Source: Lysobacter changpingensis (lineage in GTDB: Bacteria; Pseudomonadota; Gammaproteobacteria; Xanthomonadales; Xanthomonadaceae). From it: a stretch of DNA of 64,000 bases. The notes beneath the pieces were generated by a model, which saw only the letters and a program-made list of their open reading frames with translations, was not told the DNA's origin and did no database searches. The stretch covers positions 62,001 to 126,000 of the forward strand of contig NZ_JADWPE010000001.1 in the NCBI RefSeq assembly GCF_017308985.1, read 5' to 3'. Each line of letters opens with the position of its first letter. Positions within the stretch are counted from its first letter, which is position 1. The position numbers and the translations under genes were made by a program. Shown here piece after piece: positions 27,529 through 36,545 of the stretch.

Positions 27529-29468
27529 CAGAAGCCCAGCGTCAGGCCGACGTTGTAGTATCGGCCGGTTTCCGGATACGGATACAGCGCCGAGCGTTCG
27601 TCGAGGCGTTCGTCGGCCAGGTTCTCGATGCTGGCGCGCACGCTCAGCCGCTCGCTGATGCGATAGCCGACATCGAGCGACCACAGCATGTACGCCGGCA
27701 GTCGCACCCGCTGCGTGCCCGACAGCTGCCACTGCGTGCCGACGTATTCCGAACGCAGCGCCGCGCGCAGCGCCGGCGTGGGCATCCATGCCAGCGTGGC
27801 GGCGCCGCTGTGCTGCGGCCGTTCGTTGAGCGGCAGGCCGGTGGTGCGGTCGCGTGCCTGCAGCCAGGTGTAGTTCGCATCGACCTGCAGTTGCGGGGAC
27901 AGATCGAGCTGGCCGTTCAATTCCACGCCGCGCAGGCGCGCTTCGGCCACGTTGACGTAGTTGCGCACTTCCCGGCCGCGCACGCCGCAGGCGGAGACGC
28001 AGATCGTCTGGATCAGGTCCTCCAGCTCGTTGTGGAACGCGGTCGCGCCCAACGACCAGCCCGTGCCGTGGCGCGTCGCGCCCAGTTCGTACGAAGTCGC
28101 GGTCTCGGGTTTGAGGTCCGGGTTGCCGTAGATGGTGAAGCGTCCACCGCCGCCCACGGCCGAGTACTGCGGCGACAGCTGCTTCAGGGTCGGCGCCTTG
28201 AAACCGCTGCCCACGCCGCCCTTGAGCGTCCACGCCTCATGCGGATGCCACACGACGTACGCGCGTGGGCTGTGATGCCAGCCGAACTGCGGGTGATGGT
28301 CCGCGCGATCGCCCAGGACCAGCGACGCGTCCGGCGCGAGTTCGATCTCGTCCTGCACGAACAGGGCGCGCTGGATCGATGCGGCATGCGCGAGCGCGTT
28401 GACGGTGGCGTCGTCGAGTTCCTCGCGGCGCCACTCGCCGCCCACGCTGAGCCGATGGCGCAGCCCGAGCTGCGCGCTGACGTGGCCATCGACGATGTCC
28501 TCGCGCAACCGCTGCGGCCTCGTGGGCTCGCCACGCGAACGCGTGTTGTCGCGGTCGAGCGTGGACCGGTACGCACGCAGCACGCTGTCGCCCCACGCCC
28601 ACGTGCCGCGATGGGTGAGCGAGGTCTGGCTGCGCTCGATGTGGTCGCGCGTCTCGTACACGTACGCGGGCCCGCCGGACTGCAACGCATCGCGCCAGCG
28701 TTCCTCGCGGCCTTCCAGGTGGGCGAGGTCGATGCGCTGCGCGTCGTCCGGCGTCCAGCTCAGCGTCAGGCTGCCGTTGTCGGCGTCGCGGCCTTCCTGT
28801 TCGGTCAGGCGATCGTCGGCCGGATCCACGCTCGCCTCCTTGCGCCGCGACTCGGCCTGGAAGCTCACGCCCAGCACGCCATCCACCAGCGGACCACCGG
28901 CGTACACGCCGGCCTGCCACGTGTCGCCGCCGAGATCGCCCGCGACACGACCGCCATTCACCGTCGCGCTGCCGAGCCAGTGGTCGGTCGCGCTGCGGGT
29001 GATGACGTTGACCACGCCGCCGAGCGCCTCGGAGCCGTAGAGCGAGGACATCGGTCCGCGCACGATTTCGATCCGTTCGATGGCTTCGGCCGGCATCCAT
29101 CCCAGGTCGAAATCGGCGTGGGCGATCGCGTCGCTGGCCGCGTTGATGCGACGGCCATCGACCAGCACCAGCGTGTATTCGCTGTCCATGCCGCGGATGC
29201 GGATGCCGCGCCGGCCCAGGCCGATGCCGCCCACGGTCACGCCGGTGCTGCCGCGAACCGCATCGGACAGGTCCATCACCGGTCGCTGCTGCAGTTGTTC
29301 GCGGGTGACGACCGAGATCGACGCAGGCGCGTCGTCGAGCTGTCGTTCGGTGGCCGTGGCGGTCACCACCACGGCGGGAAGTTCGGAGGCGAAACCATTG
29401 GCGGCGGCAGCGCCGGGCATGGTCAGCGCGACGGTTAGCGCAGGACCGGTGAGACGAGTTGCGGACAT
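27528..29468 (-). CDS. TonB-dependent outer-membrane receptor (HmuR/BtuB/CirA-like)
   Basis: The complete receptor has 646 residues with a signal peptide (ALTVALTMPGAAAANG), a TonB-box-like AVVVTATATE (about residues 31-40), a plug domain (VMDLSDAVRGSTGVTV; RIEIVRGPMSSLYGSEALGG), and a 22-strand-type barrel with the YGNPDLKPETATSYELG motif. It ends in Phe (YYNVGLTLGF) as expected for BAM recognition. A two-cysteine loop (ICVSACG) lies in an extracellular region. It is first in the chelatase operon; the stop overlaps the chelatase ATG (TGATG). Haem or another metal-tetrapyrrole is the likely ligand from context, but zinc or siderophore uptake is not excluded. Confidence 0.9.
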   Translation of the reverse strand: MSATRLTGPALTVALTMPGAAAANGFASELPAVVVTATATERQLDDAPASISVVTREQLQQRPVMDLSDAVRGSTGVTVGGIGLGRRGIRIRGMDSEYTLVLVDGRRINAASDAIAHADFDLGWMPAEAIERIEIVRGPMSSLYGSEALGGVVNVITRSATDHWLGSATVNGGRVAGDLGGDTWQAGVYAGGPLVDGVLGVSFQAESRRKEASVDPADDRLTEQEGRDADNGSLTLSWTPDDAQRIDLAHLEGREERWRDALQSGGPAYVYETRDHIERSQTSLTHRGTWAWGDSVLRAYRSTLDRDNTRSRGEPTRPQRLREDIVDGHVSAQLGLRHRLSVGGEWRREELDDATVNALAHAASIQRALFVQDEIELAPDASLVLGDRADHHPQFGWHHSPRAYVVWHPHEAWTLKGGVGSGFKAPTLKQLSPQYSAVGGGGRFTIYGNPDLKPETATSYELGATRHGTGWSLGATAFHNELEDLIQTICVSACGVRGREVRNYVNVAEARLRGVELNGQLDLSPQLQVDANYTWLQARDRTTGLPLNERPQHSGAATLAWMPTPALRAALRSEYVGTQWQLSGTQRVRLPAYMLWSLDVGYRISERLSVRASIENLADERLDERSALYPYPETGRYYNVGLTLGF

Positions 29469-29485
29469 CGGATTCCCCTTGTTTC

Positions 29486-29503
29486 GATATGTTATAACAT
29501 ATC
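29486..29503. promoter_or_regulatory. 18-bp perfect palindrome, candidate Zur/Fur-type operator
   Basis: GATATGTTATAACATATC is identical to its reverse complement. It sits in the 57-bp gap between the divergent TonB receptor (start 29468) and MerC-like (start 29526) genes, where it could control both. The core GTTATAAC recalls proteobacterial Zur sites, which carry GTTATA/TATAAC halves, though the spacing here is tighter than in the enterobacterial consensus. The regulator is unconfirmed, and no regulator gene lies next to it. Confidence 0.6.
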
Positions 29504-29525
29504 AATTTACACAAGGATCAAGCCG

Positions 29526-29915
29526 ATGAAACCCTCCGATGCGCGCTTCTTCGATGCCTCGGCGATCGGTCTGTCCGGTCTGTGCCTGCTGCATTGCCTC
29601 GCATTGCCGGTCGTGGCGGCATTCCTTCCGGCGCTGGCGTTCTGGCAGGCATCGGAATGGGTGCACGTGCTGTTCGTGATGCTCGCCGTGCCGCTGGCCG
29701 GCATCGCGTTGTGGCGGTCGCACCGGGTGAGCGCGTTGCCGAAAGCGCTATGGATGTTGAGCGCGGGCGGCGTCGCGGCCTTGGCGATGGGCGCGATCGG
29801 CTGGCCTTCGCATGCATGGGAAACCGCGATCACCGTGGCCGGCAGCGTGCTGCTCGCGAGCGCGCATGCGTGGAACTGGCGGCGACGTCACTCCCGCGCG
29901 AAATCCTGCGTCTAA
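29526..29915 (+). CDS. MerC-like small membrane protein
   Basis: The 129-residue protein has four hydrophobic helices. It begins with a segment carrying GLCLLHCLALPVVAAFLPAL, and the CLLHC pair matches the metal-binding cysteines of the MerC family of heavy-metal transport proteins. The C-terminus is basic (RRRHSRAKSCV). There are no other mer genes around, so mercury resistance is unlikely. It is divergent from the chelatase operon and shares the palindrome at 29486-29503, suggesting regulation together with metal or haem status. MerC-domain proteins outside mer operons are of unknown function. Confidence 0.8.
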   Translation: MKPSDARFFDASAIGLSGLCLLHCLALPVVAAFLPALAFWQASEWVHVLFVMLAVPLAGIALWRSHRVSALPKALWMLSAGGVAALAMGAIGWPSHAWETAITVAGSVLLASAHAWNWRRRHSRAKSCV

Positions 29916-29937
29916 TAAGTGCCGCGGCGTCCGCGAT

Positions 29938-30333
29938 TCAATCCAGATGCTCGATGCCCTCGGGCTCTCGCACCCACGCATGCCGTCGCACCCCGTACAC
30001 CGATACGCGCGGCGGCGGGAAATCCGGATCGGCGAACGCGCCGACCGGAATCGTGACGAAGCCGGGAATCGCTTCCGGCCAGTAGAAGACCGTCGCGCCG
30101 CATTCCGGGCAGAAGTGGAAACGCGCCGTGGTGCCTTCGTCGCCGGTGCGCGCGTACCGCCTGCTCTCGCCCGATATCTCGACCGCATCGGCCGGAAACC
30201 GCGCCTGCACCGCGAACACGCTGCCGGTGCGCTTCTGGCACGCCAGGCAATGGCAGATCGAAACGCGGACGGGCTCGCCGTGGACGACGGCGGTGAGTTG
30301 TCCGCAATTGCATGAGGCGACGCGACGGGTCAT
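29938..30333 (-). CDS. GFA (glutathione-dependent formaldehyde-activating) domain protein
   Basis: This 131-residue protein of the Mss4-like GFA fold has the zinc-binding cysteines CNCG (residues 8-11), CHCLACQ (about 28-34) and HFCPECG (about 74-80), all present. The start MTRRVASCNCG was chosen because the conserved domain begins there; the longer upstream frame is low-complexity. Members bind small thiol adducts, but most have no proven enzyme activity. It is convergent with the MerC-like gene (22 bp apart) and divergent from gluconokinase. No formaldehyde dehydrogenase gene is near, so its pathway is unknown. Confidence 0.88.
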   Translation of the reverse strand: MTRRVASCNCGQLTAVVHGEPVRVSICHCLACQKRTGSVFAVQARFPADAVEISGESRRYARTGDEGTTARFHFCPECGATVFYWPEAIPGFVTIPVGAFADPDFPPPRVSVYGVRRHAWVREPEGIEHLD

Positions 30334-30477
30334 GGCGCGGGTTCCTGCAGGATGCGCGTTCGTGCGAATCCGGGGCGGCCTTCGCGATGCCGACCTTACC
30401 ACCGGCGTTCCGTTCCCTCACCTCGTGAGGCACCGCACGCGCTACGCTGACGCGCGATCCCACGCCCACGCCGCAAC

Positions 30478-30993
30478 ATGCCCACCCTTCCCCATGCCAT
30501 CGTCGTCATCGGCGTCGCAGGCAGCGGCAAGACCACGCTCGCCAGCGGACTGGCGAGGCACTACGGCCACGTGTTCCTCGACGCCGACGACTTCCACTCC
30601 GCGCAGGCACGCGCGCAGATGGCGTCGGGCGTACCGCTGGACGACGCGCAACGCGAGCCCTGGGTCGCCGCGCTTGCACGCGAACTGCGGCGCCTGGCGT
30701 CGCTCGGGCAATCGTCGGTGCTGGCGTTCTCCGCCCTGCGCGCGGCGCACCGGCAGCGGTTGCGCGAAAGCGGCGTGCCGATGCGGTTCGTGTTCCTGCG
30801 CGTACCGGCGGCGTCGATCGCGACACGACTGGCCACGCGCCGCGATCACTACATGCCGGCAAGCCTGCTCGCGAGCCAGTTCGACGCGCTGGAGCCGCCG
30901 GTCGCGGAGCCGGACGTGATCACGATCGCCGTCGACGACGACGCACCGGCGCAGGTGCTCGAAACGGCGATCGCCGCGCTCGACGGGACGTGA
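30478..30993 (+). CDS. gntK: Gluconokinase
   Basis: The product (171 aa) is a small P-loop kinase of the GntK family: Walker A GVAGSGKTTL (residues 12-21), FLDADDFHSAQARAQMASGVPLDD (family signature with the gluconate-site Asp/His), PWVAALARELRR, and VFLRVPAASIATRLATRRDHYMPASLLASQFDALE, the lid and substrate loop. It phosphorylates D-gluconate to 6-phosphogluconate with ATP in the cytoplasm. Length and motif order match E. coli GntK/IdnK. No gluconate permease or edd/eda genes are adjacent, so it appears to stand alone here. Confidence 0.93.
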   Translation: MPTLPHAIVVIGVAGSGKTTLASGLARHYGHVFLDADDFHSAQARAQMASGVPLDDAQREPWVAALARELRRLASLGQSSVLAFSALRAAHRQRLRESGVPMRFVFLRVPAASIATRLATRRDHYMPASLLASQFDALEPPVAEPDVITIAVDDDAPAQVLETAIAALDGT

Positions 30994-31116
30994 CGCAGCA
31001 CGCGCCGATCCTTTCCCTCGCAACGTTCACGCACCACGCGCACCGCCCACGCTAGCGTCGTGGCGAACCAAGCATCCGGCGGGAACGTGCATGCAGACGA
31101 CGTGGCAGGTGGCCTG

Positions 31117-32901
31117 ATGACGGTCACCGTCGAACAGGGGATGTTCCTTGCGATCCTGGCCGCGACGCTCGCGCTGTTCATCAGCGAGAAGCTGCGCGTC
31201 GACCTGGTCGCGATGCTGGCCACCCTCGCGCTGGTACTGACGGGCCTGCTGGAGCCGCGCGAAGCGCTGTCGGGATTCTCCAGCGAACCGGCGATCATCG
31301 TGGCGGCGGTGTTCGTGCTGTCGGCGGGATTGTCGGCGACCGGCATCACCGAGCGCATCGGCGCCGCGATCGGGCGCGCCGCCGGCACCAGCGAGTGGCG
31401 GGCGATCGCCGTGCTGATGCCCGCCACCGCGTGCATGGCCGCGTTCTCGCACCATCTGATGGTCACGGCGATGATGCTGCCCATCGTGCTGCGCGTGGCG
31501 CGCGATTCCGGCATGGCGGCCTCGCGCCTGCTGATGCCGATGTCGCTGGCGGCCTCGCTCGGCACCACGCTCACGCTGATCAGCGCGCCGGCCTTCCTGC
31601 TCGCGGGCGACCTGTTGCGCCGCCACGGCGAACCGCCGCTGGACCTGTTCACCTTCACGCCCATCGGCGCGGTGCTGGTGGTGCTCGGCACGGTGTTCAT
31701 GCTGCTCGGCCGCGGCCTGTTGCCGCGACGCCAGGGCGAAGCCGGCAACGATTACCTCAAGCTCGACCGCTACTACACCGAGCTGCTGGTCGACGAGGAC
31801 TCGCCGTGGATCGGCAGGACCCTCGGCGAATTCCGCAGCCATTTCGCCAAGCGCCTGGAAACCGTGGACTGGCTGCGCCACGGCCAACGCCTGCCGAACC
31901 AGACCGAGGACCTGGAACTGCAAGGCGGCGACGTGCTGCTCGTGCGCGCCTCGCCCGAACAGATCGCCGCGCTCAAGGACGACGAACCCGGCCTGCTGCT
32001 GCACGCGGTGGTGCGTTATGGCGATGGCGATTCGAAGAAGGCGAAGGCGCGCCATCAGCTGGTGCAGGCGGTGGTCGCGCCGAACTCCGAGTTCATCGGC
32101 CACACCATCGCCTCGGTCGATTTCATCCGCGCCTATGGCGTGGTCGTGGTCGGGCTGTGGCGTCGCGACGGCTGGCTGCACGGCGAGCTGTCGGACATCG
32201 TGCTGCGCGAAGGCGACCTGATGGTGCTTTCCGGCGAACCCGAAGCGCTGTCGGAACTCGGCGGAACCCGCAATTTCCTGATGCTGATTCCGTTCCGCGC
32301 CGAATGGCATTCGCCGCGCCGCGCGCCGGTCGCGCTGGCGATCCTCGCCGCGACGCTCGTCGCCGCCGCCACCGAGATGCTGCCGCCGCAGATCGCCTTC
32401 CTCGCCGGCGCCGCGGCGATGGTGCTGACCGGCTGCACGAGCCTTGAGCGCGCCTATCGCGAGATCGACGTGCGCATCTTCGTGATGATCGCCGGCGTGA
32501 TCCCGCTGGGCCTGGCGATGAGCAGGACCGGCACCGCGCAGATGCTCGCCAACCTGCTCTCCGGCTACGCGGGATCGCTGACGCCGTTCGTGTTGCTGGC
32601 GATCCTGTTCACGGCCGCGGCGCTGCTGACGCAGATCCTGTCCGATGCGGCGACGACGGTGCTGCTGGTGCCGATCGCGCTGGCGATGGCCGACAGCCTC
32701 GGGCTGCCCGCGCTGCCGATGGTGGTGTGCATCGCGATGGGCGCGGTCGCTTCGTTCCTGACGCCCATCGGCCATCACGGCAACCTGCTGATCCTCAATC
32801 CCGGCCAGTACCGTTTCGCCGATTTCCTGCGCGTCGGCATTCCGCTCACGATCCTGATCGGCGCGACGGTGGCCTACATGGCGCAGCGGTTGTGGATGTA
32901 G
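31117..32901 (+). CDS. SLC13-type permease with two TrkA-C domains
   Basis: The 594-residue inner-membrane carrier begins MTVTVEQGMFLAIL; a GTG at 31060 in frame would add 19 uncharged residues and is less likely. N-terminal TM helices (LRVDLVAMLATLALVLTGLL; SSEPAIIVAAVFVLSAGLSATGI) lead to two central RCK/TrkA-C domains (about residues 210-400; LETVDWLRHGQRL, GDVLLVRASPEQIAAL). A second TM half follows (FVMIAGVIPLGLAMSRTGTA; ILSDAATTVLLVPIALAMA). This is the layout of the SLC13/DASS-like family that moves sulfate, citrate or dicarboxylates with Na+ or H+. Specificity is unknown. Confidence 0.9.
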   Translation: MTVTVEQGMFLAILAATLALFISEKLRVDLVAMLATLALVLTGLLEPREALSGFSSEPAIIVAAVFVLSAGLSATGITERIGAAIGRAAGTSEWRAIAVLMPATACMAAFSHHLMVTAMMLPIVLRVARDSGMAASRLLMPMSLAASLGTTLTLISAPAFLLAGDLLRRHGEPPLDLFTFTPIGAVLVVLGTVFMLLGRGLLPRRQGEAGNDYLKLDRYYTELLVDEDSPWIGRTLGEFRSHFAKRLETVDWLRHGQRLPNQTEDLELQGGDVLLVRASPEQIAALKDDEPGLLLHAVVRYGDGDSKKAKARHQLVQAVVAPNSEFIGHTIASVDFIRAYGVVVVGLWRRDGWLHGELSDIVLREGDLMVLSGEPEALSELGGTRNFLMLIPFRAEWHSPRRAPVALAILAATLVAAATEMLPPQIAFLAGAAAMVLTGCTSLERAYREIDVRIFVMIAGVIPLGLAMSRTGTAQMLANLLSGYAGSLTPFVLLAILFTAAALLTQILSDAATTVLLVPIALAMADSLGLPALPMVVCIAMGAVASFLTPIGHHGNLLILNPGQYRFADFLRVGIPLTILIGATVAYMAQRLWM

Positions 32902-32924
32902 CGGCGCGAACACGGGGTTTCGCG

Positions 32925-34139
32925 ATGGCATGCGCGATGTTCGCCAGCTTCGCGGCGTCCGCCGATGCACCGGACTGCACGATGCGTGTGCTCGAATCGC
33001 TGGGATGGCGGTTCGTTCCAACGGACGCAGCGGAGGTTTCGATCGAGCCCGGATCGCCCTGCGATCGCGCGGACCTGGCGCAGGCGCGGGCCGCGGGCGA
33101 TCTGGTCGTGCGCGTGCCGCGCGCCCTCGATGCGGCGGCACGCGCGCGGTTGCACGACACGCTGCTCGGGCACCCGGCGACGCATTGCGCTTACGGCTTC
33201 CTGCTCGGCGACGCGACACGCCGCGCGGTCGACCGGTTGGCGGGCAATTCCGGATTCCGCTTTTCCGGCCTGCAGACCGGCTGGATCGGCTTCGGTCCGA
33301 CCGGCGCCGCGCGCGACGGCTGGGAGCCCATCGCCTCGTTCGGTCGCGGCTACCGGCCGCGCGATTCGAACTGGCGCGCGATCGAAGGCTTCTACACCGG
33401 CCATGTGCGCGGCGAATGCGGCCTCGGACGGCAGATCGCGCAGTACGCCGCGCAGGCGGAACTCTATGGGCCGGCGGGCTTCGATGCCGCGTTCGACGCG
33501 GACGAGATCGTGATCGGCACCTTCACCCGGCTGCACGACACGCGCAGCCTCCTGCTCGGCGCCTCGGCCGGCGAGTTCACCCGCGACGGCCGCGCCGTCG
33601 CCGCGTCCCGCGCCGGGCGCCAGGCGTTCATGGGGCTGCCGGGCTTCGTCTTCCATGTGTTCGATCGCAGCAAACTCGACGACCTCAACAACCAGGCCGA
33701 GAACTTCGTCGTCTACGACGTGAGCGCGCCGGCCGCCGCCGCGTTGCGCGAACACGGCGGTTTCGAGCACTACAACGAACGCAACCGGGTTATCTGGACG
33801 CTGGCCAGATCGATGCCGGCGTATCGGCCGAAGCGCTATTTCCAGCGCCTGCTGCATGAGCGCGACGCCGACCTGCGCGCCTCCCTGCCGGCGCGGGCGC
33901 GCGAAACGCTGGCGCGGCTCGACGCGGAACTTGCCGATCCGTTCTATCGCGGCTTCCAGGTCTACGTGCACCGCCAGGGCGTGAAGCCGGTGGGCTTCCA
34001 CATCGCGCGCCTGCTCGACCGCAATCCGCGCACGCCGTTCCGTATCGAACTGGCGCTGCACAACGTGCATACGACGTTGTTCGGGCGGTATGTGGAATAC
34101 CGGCTGCGCGAGTGCCGGCAAGGCGATGCGCCCTTGTAG
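32925..34139 (+). CDS. Hypothetical protein, probably exported
   Basis: I do not recognise the family of this 404-residue protein. The N-terminus (MACAMFASFAASADAPDC) looks like a short signal peptide. A GTG at 32892 in the same frame would add VDVAARTRGFA and give a better n-region, overlapping the permease stop by 10 bp. The body is mixed alpha/beta with notable stretches GWIGFGPTGAARDGW, RGECGLGRQIAQYAAQAELYG, AFMGLPGFVFHVFDRSKLDDLNNQ and ELALHNVHTTLFGRYVEYRL. Codon usage matches the neighbours, so it is very likely a real gene. No catalytic motif was identified. It lies 76 bp before the histidine kinase. Confidence 0.8.
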   Translation: MACAMFASFAASADAPDCTMRVLESLGWRFVPTDAAEVSIEPGSPCDRADLAQARAAGDLVVRVPRALDAAARARLHDTLLGHPATHCAYGFLLGDATRRAVDRLAGNSGFRFSGLQTGWIGFGPTGAARDGWEPIASFGRGYRPRDSNWRAIEGFYTGHVRGECGLGRQIAQYAAQAELYGPAGFDAAFDADEIVIGTFTRLHDTRSLLLGASAGEFTRDGRAVAASRAGRQAFMGLPGFVFHVFDRSKLDDLNNQAENFVVYDVSAPAAAALREHGGFEHYNERNRVIWTLARSMPAYRPKRYFQRLLHERDADLRASLPARARETLARLDAELADPFYRGFQVYVHRQGVKPVGFHIARLLDRNPRTPFRIELALHNVHTTLFGRYVEYRLRECRQGDAPL

Positions 34140-34215
34140 CCCGGGGGGTGACCTGCGCCATCACGCGAACCCGTTTATCCTCGGCACGTACCCTGGGGAC
34201 GAGGGGTGGGCCGGC

Positions 34216-36435
34216 ATGTCGTGGGTGCAGATCGCGTGGCCGATGCTTGCTGCCGCCAGCCTGACGCTCGGGCTGATCCATGCGTTGATCTGGGTCCGCC
34301 AGCGCGACATGCCGCAGCACCTGGCGTTCGCCTGCGCCGCGGCGGCGCTGGCGGTGCTCACCGTGCTGGAAATGCTCGCGCTGCACGCGCGCACGCCCGC
34401 GCAACTGGGCACGCTGATCCGCTGGATGCACCTGCCGCTGATGGTGCTGGTGCTGTCGCTGGTCGCCTTCGTCCGCCTGTCCTTCGGCGCGAAATACTTC
34501 GCGCTGGGCGTCTGCGCGGTCGCGCTGCGGCTGGTCGCGCTGTTCGCCAAATTCACCACGGGCGCGAACCTCAACTTCGCGGCGATCCACGAGGTCGGCC
34601 ACGTGCGCTGGCCGGGCGGCATGGTCATCGCCTACCCGATCGGCGAGCCGAATCCATGGGTGATCCTGGCCCAGCTGAGCAACCTGGTGATCGCCGCCTA
34701 CATGGTGATGGTCCTCGCGCACACGCTGCGCTCGCCGGATCCGCAACTGCGGCGCCACGCGGTGATCATCTGCGGCGGCTGGCTGCTGTTCGTCGGCCTG
34801 ATGGTCACCGCCGCGGTGGTGATGACGCTCAACGTCGGCCGGACCCCGTTCATCGGTACGCCGAGCTTCGTCATCGTGATCGCGGCGATGAGCTACCAGC
34901 TCGGCACCAACCTGTTCGAATCCAACCGCCTCGCCGCGCGCCTGCGCGAAAGCGAGCTGGCGCGGCTGCAGGGCCAGCGCGACCTGGAAAGCGCGGCGGA
35001 CACGGCGGGCCTGGGATTGTGGTCCTGGAACATCCCCGACGACCGCTTCGTCGGCTCGCCGCGCGCGCGCGAATGGTTCGGCGGGAAGGAACACGACGGC
35101 GAATGCGAGCTGGCGGGCGTGATGCGCCGCGTCCATCCCGGCGATCGCCCGCAGCTGCGCAAGGCGATCGAGGAGGCCTACCAGTGCGGCGCGTTCACCA
35201 CCAGCTTCCGCCTGGTGAACGAAGGACCGGAGCACTGGCTGTCGGTGAAGGGCGAAATGGAATTCGACTCCGAAGGTCGTGGCCTGGCGATGCGCGGCAT
35301 CGCGCGCGACGAAACCGACAGCCGGCTGTCCAGCGAACGCTTCCGCGCCCTGCTGGAAGCCGCGCCCAGCGCGATCCTGCTGATCGACGAAGCCGGCCGC
35401 ATCCGCCTGCTCAACGCCGAGGTCGAACGCATGTTCGGCTACGCGCGCGGCGAACTGCTCGGCCGCGACATCGAACGCCTGTTGCCCGTCTCGATGCGCG
35501 CCGACCACGTGCGCCATCGCCAGCGCTACAGCCTCGGTCCGACCAAGCGCGTGATGGGCGACGGCCTGGAACTGCACGGCCTGCGCCAGGACGGCACCGA
35601 GTTCCCGATCGAAGTCGGCCTGAACCCGATCCGCTTCGGCGACCAGACCCTCACCCTCGCCGCCGTCACCGACACCTCCGAACGCCAGCGCCGCGAAGCC
35701 GAGCTCTCGCAGCGTCGCGACGAGGTCGCGCACCTCTCGCGCGTGACGATGCTGGGCGAGCTGTCCGGATCGCTCGCGCACGAACTCAACCAGCCGCTCG
35801 CGGCGATCCTCAGCAACGCGCAGGCGGCGCAGCGCATGCTGCTGCGCAATCCGGAGGACCTGTCGGAGATCGGCGAGATCCTGTCGGACATCGTCGACAA
35901 CGACCGCCGCGCGGGCGACGTCATCCGCCGGCTTCGCACGCTGCTGCGCAAGGGGCCGCACGACCTGTCGCGGCTCGACGTCAACGAGACCGTGCGCGAA
36001 TGCCTGCGCCTGCTGCGCAGCGACCTGCGCAATCGCGACGTGGTGGTGGTGCTGGACCTCGCGCCGGGCCTGCCGAGCGTGGAAGGCGACCAGGTGCAGC
36101 TGCAGCAGGTGCTGCTCAACCTGATCTTCAACGCCTGCGACGCGATGGCCTCGACGGAAGGCCGGCATATCACCGTGCACTCGCGGGGACGCCGCGACAG
36201 CGTGCGCATCACCGTGTCCGACGACGGCCCGGGGATTCCCGTCGGCATGCTCGACCGCATCTTCGAACCGTTCCAGACCAGCAAGCCGAACGGACTGGGC
36301 CTGGGGCTCGCGATCTGCCGCACGATCGTCGAATCGCATCATGGCCGGTTGTGGGCGGAGAACGGCGTCGGCAGGCGTGGGGCGGCCTTTCATGTGGAGT
36401 TGCCGACCGCGGACGTGCTTCGCAACAGGAACTAG
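34216..36435 (+). CDS. Membrane PAS-domain sensor histidine kinase (FixL-like architecture)
   Basis: The 739-residue kinase starts at ATG 34216 ([10 protein letters not shown]). Residues 1-220 form about seven TM helices. Two PAS domains follow (about 240-345, [17 protein letters not shown]; about 350-475, [18 protein letters not shown]...[11 protein letters not shown]), then HisKA with phospho-acceptor His522 in [13 protein letters not shown], and a HATPase domain ([32 protein letters not shown]). The second PAS resembles FixL, but I see no convincing haem-binding histidine. Its likely partners are the convergent FixJ-like regulator (37142) and the receiver protein (37350). The stimulus is unknown; membrane, redox or oxygen state are possibilities. 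Confidence 0.92.
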   Translation: MSWVQIAWPMLAAASLTLGLIHALIWVRQRDMPQHLAFACAAAALAVLTVLEMLALHARTPAQLGTLIRWMHLPLMVLVLSLVAFVRLSFGAKYFALGVCAVALRLVALFAKFTTGANLNFAAIHEVGHVRWPGGMVIAYPIGEPNPWVILAQLSNLVIAAYMVMVLAHTLRSPDPQLRRHAVIICGGWLLFVGLMVTAAVVMTLNVGRTPFIGTPSFVIVIAAMSYQLGTNLFESNRLAARLRESELARLQGQRDLESAADTAGLGLWSWNIPDDRFVGSPRAREWFGGKEHDGECELAGVMRRVHPGDRPQLRKAIEEAYQCGAFTTSFRLVNEGPEHWLSVKGEMEFDSEGRGLAMRGIARDETDSRLSSERFRALLEAAPSAILLIDEAGRIRLLNAEVERMFGYARGELLGRDIERLLPVSMRADHVRHRQRYSLGPTKRVMGDGLELHGLRQDGTEFPIEVGLNPIRFGDQTLTLAAVTDTSERQRREAELSQRRDEVAHLSRVTMLGELSGSLAHELNQPLAAILSNAQAAQRMLLRNPEDLSEIGEILSDIVDNDRRAGDVIRRLRTLLRKGPHDLSRLDVNETVRECLRLLRSDLRNRDVVVVLDLAPGLPSVEGDQVQLQQVLLNLIFNACDAMASTEGRHITVHSRGRRDSVRITVSDDGPGIPVGMLDRIFEPFQTSKPNGLGLGLAICRTIVESHHGRLWAENGVGRRGAAFHVELPTADVLRNRN

Positions 36436-36491
36436 AAGAAGCGAGGAGCGGGAAACGAGTGGATGCTCCGGGCCGCCACGACTCGTTTCCC

Positions 36492-36545
36492 GTTCCTGTC
36501 TGCTTGTTCCTGCCTGCTCGTTCCTGCCTACTCGTTCCTCGCCGT
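36492..36545. repeat. Tandem 14-bp repeat between convergent two-component genes
   Basis: Three copies of GTTCCTGYCTRCTY (36492-36505, 36506-36519, 36520-36533) and the start of a fourth (36534 on) lie in the gap between the kinase stop and the FixJ-like stop. The TAG stop of the FixJ-like gene (36528-36530) falls inside the third copy, so the repeat forms the last coding bases. Copy number may vary between strains and would change the C-terminus. Confidence 0.75.

Noticed and set aside
29469-29525. Cobalamin riboswitch upstream of the TonB receptor
   Set aside because: Only 57 bp separate it from the divergent gene, far too short for the aptamer of about 200 nt, and no B12-box-like sequence is present.
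29526-29915. Mercury resistance operon
   Set aside because: Only a MerC-like gene is present; merR, merT, merP and merA are missing and the context is metal or haem uptake.
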